Part shown: piece by piece, positions 44,246-51,757 of the stretch
How positions within the stretch are numbered: the stretch's first letter is position 1
Layout of the letters: every line of letters begins with the position of its first letter
Assembly (NCBI RefSeq): GCF_022760805.1
Contig: NZ_JAIVFL010000001.1
Span: 3,472,001-3,536,000 of the forward strand
Origin: Candidatus Mycolicibacterium alkanivorans
GTDB taxonomy: Bacteria; Actinomycetota; Actinomycetes; Mycobacteriales; Mycobacteriaceae
Direction of reading: 5' to 3'
DNA length: 64,000 nucleotides
Program-made: the position numbers and the translations under genes
The notes under the pieces: generated by a model
The model's database searches: none
Seen by the model: the letters and a program-made list of their open reading frames with translations, nothing else
What the model was told of the DNA's origin: nothing

Positions 44246-44593
44246 TTAATTGGGGCACAACGCGACCGCGTTGCCGGTGGCCATCAGCAGTGTTTCGGCC
44301 GCCACCAACAGATCGAGCAGTTCCGGGCGGGTCAACGAGTAGAACACCTGCCGTCCCTGCGGACGGCCCGCCACCAGACCGCACTCGCGCAGACACCCCA
44401 CATGCGCCGACACCGTCGACTGGGCCAACCCCAACTCCGTCACCAGGTCGGCCACCCGGGCCTCCCCGCGAGCCAACCGGCCCACGATCGCCAACCGGGT
44501 GCCGTCCGAGAGGCCACGGAACAACGCCACCGCCGCATCCAGACCCGACCCGGATGGTGATCCGGCCAGACAACCCGCACTATCAATCGTCAT
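44246..44593 (-). CDS. CmtR-like ArsR/SmtB family metal repressor
   Basis: 115 residues. Winged helix with SDGTRLAIVGRLARGEARVAD and recognition helix AQSTVSAHVGCLRECGLV. The paired cysteines in GCLREC plus a C-terminal cysteine (VALCPN) copy the C57/C61/C102 sensor of M. tuberculosis CmtR, which binds Cd(II) and Pb(II). The ATG at 44593 follows a TATTAT -10 by six bases, so the mRNA may be leaderless. It is first in the operon with the ATPase and DUF302. Confidence 0.88.
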   Translation of the reverse strand: MTIDSAGCLAGSPSGSGLDAAVALFRGLSDGTRLAIVGRLARGEARVADLVTELGLAQSTVSAHVGCLRECGLVAGRPQGRQVFYSLTRPELLDLLVAAETLLMATGNAVALCPN

Positions 44594-44628
44594 ACAGCGA
44601 TAATACTGTGCGTTGGCCGGTAATACCG
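44594..44628 (-). promoter_or_regulatory. Promoter and candidate operator of the metal operon
   Basis: On the minus strand TATTAT (44600-44605) lies six bases before the ATG, fitting a leaderless transcript. ACAG-N8-CTGT (44594-44609) forms an inverted repeat around this -10, and CGGTA-A-TACCG (44618-44628) is a second exact palindrome just upstream. Either could bind the CmtR-like repressor. Confidence 0.5.
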
Positions 44629-44745
44629 AAACGCACCGATGGTTGAGGACCATCGGCCCTACCGGGTCGTGGCACTGTCCGCGCAGGCTGGCCTGAGCAA
44701 CTCACGTTGCCGGGCTTGGTAATTCAAGGCGAAAGGTGCGCGACC

Positions 44746-45012
44746 ATGATGTATGACGGCTGGGGCTGGGGTGGCATGGGATCAGGCGGCTGGATCCTGA
44801 TGACCGTGGTAATGGTGCTGTTCTGGGCGGCGGTGATCACCGCCGTGGTCCTGGCCATCCTCTACCTGACCGGTCCGCGGCACACCAGCGCGCACCCGCC
44901 CGGACCGGGGCCGGCCCGCGCTGAAGGTCTGCTCGCCGAACGCTTCGCCCGCGGCGAGATCGACGAAGACGAATACCAGCGGCGCATGACGCTGCTGCGC
45001 GAACACCGCTGA
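44746..45012 (+). CDS. SHOCT-domain single-pass membrane protein
   Basis: 88 residues. The start MMYDGWGWGGMGSGG is Met/Trp/Gly-rich; a membrane helix follows (TVVMVLFWAAVITAVVLAIL), then a SHOCT domain (AEGLLAERFARGEIDEDEYQRR) at the cytoplasmic end. SHOCT proteins of this form are common beside copper and other metal genes in actinobacteria. It lies on the plus strand, divergent from the CmtR-like operon, five bases before the cupredoxin gene. Confidence 0.85.
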   Translation: MMYDGWGWGGMGSGGWILMTVVMVLFWAAVITAVVLAILYLTGPRHTSAHPPGPGPARAEGLLAERFARGEIDEDEYQRRMTLLREHR

Positions 45013-45017
45013 CCGCG

Positions 45018-45760
45018 ATGCGCTCCCACCGCCTCTGGCTGGTCTTGGCCATCGCGATCGCATCGGTGATCCTCGGGGTCGCGACTACCGCGATCTGGTA
45101 CACCGGCGGGCCGTTCGGCCGCCAAACACCCGTCTCCGCCAACGCCCCCTACCCGAACGCCCCCGGCGCCTGGGGCCCGGGCATGATGGGCCCCAGGCGG
45201 TACCCGGCCGCCCCGCCGCCGTCCTGTTCCGCGCCGGCGCTACCGGGCGCGGTGGTTGACGTCACCGTCACCGACATGGGAGCGATGATGGGGCCGGGCA
45301 TGATGGGCCGCGGCGGCATGATGGGGCCGGGCTGGAACGGCCCGAACGGCGCGAACGGCCCGGGGCAAACCGGCTACCGATACCCGGGCATGGGGATGAT
45401 GCGCATCGTCGTCACCCCAGCCTCCGTTCCGGCGGGCCCGGTGTCGTTGCGGGTACTCAACACCGGCGGGTTGAGCCACGAACTCGTCGTGCTGCCCCTG
45501 GCACAGGGCCAATACCCCGGGTGGCGTGTCACCGGCCCGGACGGCAAGGTCGACGAGTCCGGCAGCCTGGGTGAGGCCTCCCGCACCTGCGGCGCCGACA
45601 AAGGTGACGACCAGTCACCCAATACGGCATCGCCCCTGGCGGCACCGGCTGGACCACCATCACCCTGACCCCGGGACGCTACGAGCTGATCTGCAACATC
45701 GCCGGCCACTACTGGGCCGGGATGTATGCCGAACTCGACGTCACCGGCCCACCCAAATAA
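45018..45760 (+). pseudogene. Cupredoxin (sulfocyanin/plastocyanin-like) with a frameshift
   Basis: A membrane anchor (LWLVLAIAIASVILGVATT) is followed by Met-rich loops (GPGMMGP, GAMMGPGMMGRGGMMGPG) and a cupredoxin domain. Type 1 copper ligands can be placed: H in GLSHELVVLP, then C, H and M in ELICNIAGHYWAGM. The last three are in a different frame from the start. The shift lies near 45600-45625; removing 17 bases at 45609-45625 restores KGDGIAPGGTGW, a normal junction. Either a real inactivating indel or a sequencing error. The end would be TAA at 45758. Confidence 0.8.
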
Positions 45761-45772
45761 GTGAGACGAACC

Positions 45773-46123
45773 ATGTTCGCCAGACGTGCAACGATCACCA
45801 CCGCGACCATCCTCGCGCTAGCCGGATCGGTCGCAATCGGGCTCAGCGGCGGCGAGACGACCACCACCCTCGCGCAACCCTCAGGCGGGGTTTCATCGAC
45901 GAGCGGGCCCGCGCTGCCGGTCCAGGGCCCATGGGACCAGTGCTGGGGACCCAACGGCTGGGACCCCAATTGCTGGGGACCCGGACCATGGGGTCCTGGA
46001 CAGTACGGACCGGGCATGATGGGTCCCGGCGGATACGGCGGACCGGGCATGATGGGCCCGGGACCGTGGGGCCCTGGACAGTGGGGGTCGGGCATGATGG
46101 GCCCCGGGCCGTGGGATTACTAA
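45773..46123 (+). CDS. Secreted Met/Trp/Gly/Pro-rich protein with GPGMMGPG repeats
   Basis: 116 residues. Signal peptide (ITTATILALAGSVAIGLS) then a mature region composed almost wholly of Trp, Gly, Pro and Met with GPWDQCWGPNGWDPNCWG and three GMMGPG units. The two cysteines and the Met pairs suggest soft-metal binding. No known family. The stop is nine bases from the right end of the island. A GTG at 45761 directly after the cupredoxin stop would add four residues; neither start has a strong RBS. Confidence 0.7.
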   Translation: MFARRATITTATILALAGSVAIGLSGGETTTTLAQPSGGVSSTSGPALPVQGPWDQCWGPNGWDPNCWGPGPWGPGQYGPGMMGPGGYGGPGMMGPGPWGPGQWGSGMMGPGPWDY

Positions 46124-46132
46124 CTAACTAAG

Positions 46133-46138
46133 GAAGTA
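46133..46138 (+). repeat. Right 6-bp direct repeat of the island (GAAGTA)
   Basis: Second copy of the hexamer found at 39119-39124. On the minus strand it is TACTTC, encoding the Tyr-Phe at which the DUF1942 reading frame is interrupted. Confidence 0.65.
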
Positions 46139-46482
46139 CAACTTGCCCATGTTCGATGCACCCCAGATGGCAGGGTAGAAGGCGCCGGATTGTGCCCGGG
46201 CCCCGAAGCGCTCGATCATCGGGAGGGCGCCACCGCCAAACCCGTCGACCACCAGTTGGGCGGCCGCGTACAACGTGCCGTTGTGCAGCACCGGATCGCT
46301 GCTCGGCGCCAGCTTCTTCACCGTATAGCCGATGACGGGAGTCCGTTGGGACCGTTCAGCGTTTCCTGCTCGCCGAAGATCCGGATGTTGTCCGTCGCCC
46401 ACGCCGGGGGCACGGTGGCGGCGCCGATGCCGATCGTGATGACGCAGGCGGCAACAGCTCCAGCCAGCTTCGTGACGTTCAT
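46133..46482 (-). pseudogene. N-terminal half of the split DUF1942 (MPT63-like) gene
   Basis: ATG at 46482 begins a signal peptide (KLAGAVAACVITIGIG...PPAWA) and NIRIFGEQETLNGPNG. After an apparent one-base deletion near 46343 the frame continues GYTVKKLAPSSDPVL, then ARAQSGAFYPAIWGASN and MGKLYF, where it meets the island; nine more bases inside the island give a stop at 46124. The matching C-terminal half lies at 38840-39124. The family comprises small secreted immunoglobulin-like proteins of mycobacteria such as MPT63. Confidence 0.8.
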
Positions 46483-46652
46483 TGTGACTCCCCTCATTCG
46501 CAGCGACCCGCACTCGCTGCATCGACGCTGGAATCGCGAGTTTGACCCTACTTATTCTGCGCTACCGATTGCCGCTGATCGTGGAGGTTCGCCACAAATC
46601 CGAGACCGCACCGAACCCGTTCTGAGGTCATCGGTACCTACGCTTGGGCCAC

Positions 46653-47531
46653 ATGCCTGTCGGTTCGCCGCGCGGACGTCGCTTGCGGCGAGCGGCACTC
46701 CCCGCTGCGGTGAGCCTGTTGGTCGTCCTCGGCGCCCAAGCGTTCGGTGCACCCAGCGCCTCCGGTGCACCGGAGGCTGCCTCGGCCGCCGCCGCACCAC
46801 CGCCGGACGGACCGGCGCCGGCGTGGCTGGTCGCCGACCTCGACAGTGGCCGCATCCTGGGTAGCCGCGACCCCTACCGAACATACGCGCCGGCCAGCAC
46901 CATCAAGCCGCTGCTGGCGATGGTGGTCATGGATCAGGTCAACCCGGCGGCCGCGATGCGCGCGACGGCAGCCAACGCCGACGTCGAATGCTCCTGCGTC
47001 GGTCTCGTGCCCGGCTCGGTATACACCGCGCGTCAACTGCTCGACGCGCTGTTGATGGTCTCAGGCAACGACGCGGCCAACGCACTGGCCGACATGGTGG
47101 GTGGCCACCAGGTCGCAGCGCAGAAGATGAACGTCAAGGCCTACCAACTCGGCGCCCGCAGCACGCGGGCCGGCTCACCGTCAGGGCTCGACGGGCCGGG
47201 CTGGGAGTCGGCGACCACGCCGAACGATCTCGGAGTGATCTACCGGGCCGCGCTGAACTACCCGCTGTTCGCCCAGATCATCCACCAGAGCACCGCGCTG
47301 TTCCCCGACGGCAAGGGCGGTGTGAAGCAGATCGCCAGCCACGATCACCTGCTGCCCAACTACCCCGGCTTCATTGGCGGCAAGACCGGCTACACCAACC
47401 TCGCCAAGGAGACCTACGTCGCCATGGCGCAGCGCAACGGCCGACGGCTGATCGCGGTGCTGATGTACGGCAGCGACGAACTGTGGGACCAAGGCCGGGC
47501 ACTGCTCGACTGGGGCTTCAGCGTCAGCTAG
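46653..47531 (+). CDS. D-alanyl-D-alanine carboxypeptidase, DacB2 paralogue
   Basis: 292 residues. Signal peptide, SxxK in APASTIKPLLA, SGN in LMVSGNDAAN and KTG in FIGGKTGYT are intact, so it should be active on peptidoglycan. Long stretches match dacB2 at 37952 (VECSC, YTARQLLDA, SPSGLDGPG), but divergence is clear, so this is an old paralogue rather than a product of the recent insertion. Before the island arrived the order was dacB2, DUF1942 (opposite strand), this gene. ATG at 46653 preferred; TTG at 46644 possible. Confidence 0.92.
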   Translation: MPVGSPRGRRLRRAALPAAVSLLVVLGAQAFGAPSASGAPEAASAAAAPPPDGPAPAWLVADLDSGRILGSRDPYRTYAPASTIKPLLAMVVMDQVNPAAAMRATAANADVECSCVGLVPGSVYTARQLLDALLMVSGNDAANALADMVGGHQVAAQKMNVKAYQLGARSTRAGSPSGLDGPGWESATTPNDLGVIYRAALNYPLFAQIIHQSTALFPDGKGGVKQIASHDHLLPNYPGFIGGKTGYTNLAKETYVAMAQRNGRRLIAVLMYGSDELWDQGRALLDWGFSVS

Positions 47532-47596
47532 CTCTGTCTCCCACGGCCGGAAGGTCGGTTTGTCAGTCCGAATCTGTCAGCGAGCCGCGATACTAT

Positions 47597-47612
47597 TCGA
47601 ACATGCGTTCGA
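47597..47612 (+). promoter_or_regulatory. LexA/SOS box over the start codon
   Basis: TCGAAC-ATGC-GTTCGA is a perfect match to the mycobacterial LexA box TCGAAC-N4-GTTCGA. Its central ATG is the start codon of the 13E12 gene. TACTAT at 47591-47596 is placed as a -10 for a leaderless transcript, so LexA would cover the transcription start. Confidence 0.88.
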
Positions 47613-48949
47613 TTCTTGCCGTTCTCGACGACCTCGACAGCCTCGTGGAGGAACTCGCCGCTGCCGACCTCGACGCGGTCGAGGCAGTCGAACGGTACCA
47701 GGTGGTCGATCGGCTGGAAACCGCGCGGCGCCGCCAGATCGCGATCAGCCTCGACCACATCGCCCGCCTCGAGCACGTCCCCGGTTGCCCGCCGGTGGGC
47801 ATCACGCTGGCCGACGTGTTGCGGATCAGCCGAGCCGAATCACGTCGCCGAATCCGCGACGCCGAGCAACTCACGGCACGGACGACCCTGACCGGTGAAC
47901 CGCTGGCTCCGCTGCTGCCCAAGACGTCGGAGGCTTGGCACGACGGAGTCCTCGACGGCGACCATCTACGGGTCATTGAGAAGTTCTTCCGCGATCTGCC
48001 CGATCACGTTCCGGACCCGGAGATCGAGAAAGCCGAAGCCTCGCTTGCCGAGCATGCCGCTAACCTGCGGCCCGACCAACTGGAGAAGATCGCTCACCGG
48101 CTGGCGCTGGCCCTGAACCCCGACGGCACCTTCTCCGACGAGGACCGAGCCCGCAAGCGCGGATTCACCTGGTGCGGTGCGCAACGCCCCGACGGCATGA
48201 GCGTGGGCAAGCTCATTGCCAACCCCGAACTGCGCGCCATGCTCGATGCGTGGTTCGCGAAATTCGCCGGCCCTGGAGTGTGTAACCCCGATGACCAAAC
48301 CCCCACCGTCACAAGCGAGCCCACCGCAGACGTCGCCGAGCGCGATGCCCGCAGCCTGCCCCAGCGCCGGCACGACGCCTTGAGCGCGCTGGTGCGCGGG
48401 CAACTCGGCGATCCGAGACTCGGCCAGCACAACGGTCTTCCGGTGACGGTGATCGTCTCCGCCACTCTGCAGGAGATCCAAGCCAAGACCGGACAGGCCG
48501 TCACCGCCGGCGGCACCCTCATCCCGATCTCCGATGTCATCCGGATGTCCGTCCATGCCTACCACTACCTGGCGCTGTTCGACGGGGTAACCGGCCAAGC
48601 TCTGTGGCTGGGCCGCAGCAAACGGATCGCCACTGGAGATCAGCGAATTGTCCTGCACTCCAAAGACCGTGGCTGCACGCGACCCGGCTGCGACGCCCCC
48701 GGCTACCGCACCGAAGTCCACCACGTCGACGAATGGGCCACGGGCGGGCTGACCAACATCGACAAACTGACCCAAGCCTGCCATTCGGACCACAAGCTGC
48801 TCGACGAAGGCTGGGGCGTGCGCAAGCGCGCGGACGGGACCACCGAATGGATTCCCCCATCCCAACTGCCCTTCAACGGCGGTGGCGTCAACACCTACCA
48901 CCACCCCGAACGCCTCATCGACCACCGTGACGACGACGGCGCGGCCTAG
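47603..48949 (+). CDS. 13E12/DUF222 family protein with HNH endonuclease domain
   Basis: 448 residues. The N-terminal DUF222 region (AVLDDLDSLVEELAAADLDA and RLETARRRQIA) leads to a C-terminal HNH domain with CTRPGCDAPGYRTEVHHVDE and HSDHKLLDEGW. This is the REP13E12-type family found in many copies in mycobacteria and thought to be mobile or homing-like. Several members are DNA-damage induced through LexA, as expected here from the SOS box. The stop overlaps the convergent amidohydrolase by four bases. Confidence 0.92.
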   Translation: MRSILAVLDDLDSLVEELAAADLDAVEAVERYQVVDRLETARRRQIAISLDHIARLEHVPGCPPVGITLADVLRISRAESRRRIRDAEQLTARTTLTGEPLAPLLPKTSEAWHDGVLDGDHLRVIEKFFRDLPDHVPDPEIEKAEASLAEHAANLRPDQLEKIAHRLALALNPDGTFSDEDRARKRGFTWCGAQRPDGMSVGKLIANPELRAMLDAWFAKFAGPGVCNPDDQTPTVTSEPTADVAERDARSLPQRRHDALSALVRGQLGDPRLGQHNGLPVTVIVSATLQEIQAKTGQAVTAGGTLIPISDVIRMSVHAYHYLALFDGVTGQALWLGRSKRIATGDQRIVLHSKDRGCTRPGCDAPGYRTEVHHVDEWATGGLTNIDKLTQACHSDHKLLDEGWGVRKRADGTTEWIPPSQLPFNGGGVNTYHHPERLIDHRDDDGAA

Positions 48950-50016
48950 AACACGCGACCTCGCAGAACCGCCCGGTCGGGGCGCGACAGCACGTCTGCG
49001 CCGCTGCGCGGGTCGGCGGTGAAGCACAGCAGATCTGCCGGCGCACCGTCCGCCAGAACCGGTCGGCCCAGCCAGCGCCGGGCATCCCAGCACGCCGCAC
49101 CCAGCGCGTCGGTCGGCGTCATCCCGATGCCCTTGAGCGCCTCGACCTCGTCGGCCACGCGGCCGTGCGCAATGTTGCTGCCCGCGTCGGTGCCCGCGTA
49201 GATCGGCACGCCGGCTTCCCGCGCGGCGGCGATCCGCTGCGGACAGCGGGCGTAGAGCTCACGCATGTGCGTCGCGTAGGACGGGAATTTGCTTGCGGCA
49301 TCGGCGAATCCGGGGAAATTATCGACGTTGATCAGGGTCGGCACCAAAGCGGTACCGTGCTCGACCATCATCGCCACGGTGTCGTCGGTCAGCCCGGTGC
49401 CGTGCTCGATGCAGTCGATGCCGGCTGCGATGAGGCCCGGTAGCGCGTCCTCGCTGAACACATGCGCGGTGACGCGGGCGCCCTCGTCGTGCGCCGCGGC
49501 GATCGCGGCGCGCAGCACGTCATCGGACCACAGCGGGGCCAGATCCCCCACCGACCGGTCGATCCAGTCCCCCACGAGTTTCACCCAGCCGTCACCGCGG
49601 CGGGCCTGCTCGGCCAGCGCCTCGGGTAGCTGCCACTCGTCCTCCAGCTCGATGGCGAACCCGCGCCCGTAGCGCTTGGGCCGGGCAAGATGCTTGCCGG
49701 CACGGATGATTCGCGGCAGGTCGTGGTGGTCGTCGAGGCTGCGGGTGTCGGTGGGTGATCCGCAGTCACGCAACAACAGCGCGCCCACCCCACGTTCGGC
49801 CTCGGCCTGGGCGATCGCCTCCTCGAGAAGGATCTCACCGTGCGGCCCCAACCCGACGTGGCAGTGCGCGTCGACGAGTCCGGGGATGATCCAGCCGCCG
49901 TCGAAGACGGTTTCGGCGTCGGCCACGGGATCGCTGCGCAGGACGCCGTCGGCGATCCACCATTCGACAGGCTCGCCGTCGGGTAGCCCGCGGCCCCGAA
50001 CGTGCAACCCGCTCAA
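48946..50016 (-). CDS. Metal-dependent amidohydrolase (Rv2915c-like)
   Basis: 356 residues of the imidazolonepropionase/prolidase-type amidohydrolases. HxH in LVDAHCHVGLG, the bridging lysine in WVKLVGDW, further metal histidines in VTAHVFSEDA and CIEHGTGL, and the aspartate in YAGTDAGSNIA form a complete binuclear site. Substrate unknown. It starts five bases after the ffh stop and is probably cotranscribed with ffh. Confidence 0.9.
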   Translation of the reverse strand: MSGLHVRGRGLPDGEPVEWWIADGVLRSDPVADAETVFDGGWIIPGLVDAHCHVGLGPHGEILLEEAIAQAEAERGVGALLLRDCGSPTDTRSLDDHHDLPRIIRAGKHLARPKRYGRGFAIELEDEWQLPEALAEQARRGDGWVKLVGDWIDRSVGDLAPLWSDDVLRAAIAAAHDEGARVTAHVFSEDALPGLIAAGIDCIEHGTGLTDDTVAMMVEHGTALVPTLINVDNFPGFADAASKFPSYATHMRELYARCPQRIAAAREAGVPIYAGTDAGSNIAHGRVADEVEALKGIGMTPTDALGAACWDARRWLGRPVLADGAPADLLCFTADPRSGADVLSRPDRAVLRGRVF

Positions 50017-50020
50017 CGGA

Positions 50021-51568
50021 TCACTGCTTGCCGGGGAACTTCAGTTTGGACAGATCGAAGTCGGCCAGACCTGGCGGCAGCTCATTGAGACCCTCGGGCA
50101 TCTGGGACAGATCGGGGAACCCACCGGGCAGTCCGCCGGCGAGCAGCGGATTACGCGCCTTCGGCGGGGTCGGCCCGCGGCCACCCTTCTTGCCCTTCTT
50201 GTTCTTGGCGTTCTTCTTCGACGACCGCCGCCCGAACGGCATACCCATCGCGCCGGCCATCTGCGACATCATCTTGCGGGCCTCGAAGAAGCGGTCGACG
50301 AGCTGATTGACCTCCGAGACCGTCACACCCGAGCCGTTGGCGATCCGCAGCCGCCGCGAGGCGTTGATGATCTTCGGATCGGCCCGCTCCTGCGGGGTCA
50401 TGCCGCGGATGATCGCCTGCAGCCGGTCGAGCTGGTTGTCGTCGACGGCGGCCAGGGCGTCCTTCATCTGGCCCGCGCCGGGCAGCATGCCCAGCAGGTT
50501 GCCGATGGGCCCCATCTTGCGGATCATCAGCATCTGCTCGAGGAAATCCTCCAGCGTCAGCTCGCCGGAGCCGATCTTGGCGGCGGCCTCCTCAGCCTTC
50601 TGCTGGTCGAAGACCTGCTCGGCCTGCTCGATGAGGGACAGCACGTCGCCCATGCCGAGGATGCGGCTGGCCATCCGGTCGGGGTGGAAGACGTCGAAGT
50701 CCTCGAGCTTCTCACCGGTCGACGCGAAGAGGATCGGCACGCCGGTGACCTCGCGCACCGACAGCGCGGCACCACCGCGGGCATCGCCGTCGAGCTTGGT
50801 CAGCACCACGCCGGTGAACCCGACCCCCGCGCCGAACGCCTCTGCGGTGGCGACGGCGTCCTGGCCGATCATCGCGTCGAGCACGAACAGCGTCTCGTCG
50901 GGTAGGGTCGCATCGCGGATCGCCGCGGCCTGGGCCATCAACTCTTCGTCGATGCCGAGCCGGCCGGCGGTGTCGACGATGACGACGTCGAAGTGCCTGG
51001 CTTTCGCCTCAGCAAGGCCTGCGGCCGCCACCGCGACGGGGTCTCCCGGCGGGGAGTCGTGGAAACCTTCGGCCGTACCCGGGTGCGGAGCGAACACCCC
51101 GACCCCGGCTCGTTCGCCGACGATCTTCAGCTGGCTGACCGCGCCGGGGCGCTGCAGGTCGCAGGCCACCAGCAACGGGGTGTGGCCCTGGCCCTTGAGC
51201 CATTTGGCCAGCTTGCCGGCCAGGGTGGTTTTACCGGCGCCTTGCAGGCCGGCCAGCATGATGACCGTCGGCGGAGTCTTGGCGAACGCCAGCTGACGGG
51301 TCTGACCACCGAGGATGCCGGTGAGCTCCTCGTTGACGATTTTGACGACCTGCTGGGCGGGGTTGAGCGCGGCCGAGACCTCGGCGCCCTTGGCCCGCTC
51401 CTTGATGCGGTTGACGAACTCGCGGACCACCGGCAGCGAAACGTCGGCCTCGAGCAGGGCCAGGCGGATCTCGCGGGCGGTGGCGTCGATATCGGCCTCG
51501 GTGAGACGGCCCTTGCCACGCAGCCCGGCGAGCGCACCGGTCAACCGGTCGGACAGGGATTCAAACAC
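50021..51568 (-). CDS. ffh: Signal recognition particle protein Ffh
   Basis: 515 residues. N domain, then the GTPase G domain with LQGAGKTTLAGKLAKW, DTAGRLGIDE and TKLDGDARGG, then the Met-rich M domain (MGPIGNLLGMLPGAGQM, RLRIANGSG) that binds 4.5S RNA and signal sequences. A basic Lys-rich linker (KKNAKNKKGKKGG) and a Gly/Pro/Leu tail end the protein, as in other mycobacteria. Partner of FtsY at 56198. Confidence 0.97.
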   Translation of the reverse strand: MFESLSDRLTGALAGLRGKGRLTEADIDATAREIRLALLEADVSLPVVREFVNRIKERAKGAEVSAALNPAQQVVKIVNEELTGILGGQTRQLAFAKTPPTVIMLAGLQGAGKTTLAGKLAKWLKGQGHTPLLVACDLQRPGAVSQLKIVGERAGVGVFAPHPGTAEGFHDSPPGDPVAVAAAGLAEAKARHFDVVIVDTAGRLGIDEELMAQAAAIRDATLPDETLFVLDAMIGQDAVATAEAFGAGVGFTGVVLTKLDGDARGGAALSVREVTGVPILFASTGEKLEDFDVFHPDRMASRILGMGDVLSLIEQAEQVFDQQKAEEAAAKIGSGELTLEDFLEQMLMIRKMGPIGNLLGMLPGAGQMKDALAAVDDNQLDRLQAIIRGMTPQERADPKIINASRRLRIANGSGVTVSEVNQLVDRFFEARKMMSQMAGAMGMPFGRRSSKKNAKNKKGKKGGRGPTPPKARNPLLAGGLPGGFPDLSQMPEGLNELPPGLADFDLSKLKFPGKQ

Positions 51569-51757
51569 GCCGTAAGCCTACTGGTCGTGGCGTCGACGGC
51601 GAGACGGGCGCCGCAGGCCACCCGGTTCACAGCGGCGCCACCAGCCCGCCTGCCACCCCACTAGCACTAGCCGTTGCGAGTGAACACCACCGGCCCCGCC
51701 TCGCGCAGGCGGCCCGGGTTCAAGAACTCTGCCACCTCTTACCGGAGCAGGGCGGCG

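Larger units (their letters stand above)
39125..46132. mobile_element. 7.0-kb metal-resistance island inserted in a DUF1942 gene
   Basis: Everything between the two halves of the DUF1942 gene. Cargo: a Met-rich membrane protein, a broken small gene, an ISAzo13-type insertion sequence, DUF302, a P1B ATPase, a CmtR-like repressor, a SHOCT protein, a frameshifted cupredoxin and a Met/Trp-rich secreted protein. The ends (GTTAG at left, CTTAG reading inward from the right) share only TTAG, so no long terminal inverted repeats are seen, and no integrase is encoded. How it entered is unclear; it may be the remnant of a transposon whose mobility genes were lost. Confidence 0.75.

Noticed and set aside
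37952..47531. Idea that the two dacB2-like genes are the duplicated ends of a composite element
   Set aside because: They are too diverged for a recent duplication, and the true insertion edges lie inside the DUF1942 gene between them.
51690..51740. GGTTCAAG motif resembling a tRNA T-loop
   Set aside because: The flanking bases do not form a T-stem, and no acceptor or anticodon arm can be drawn.
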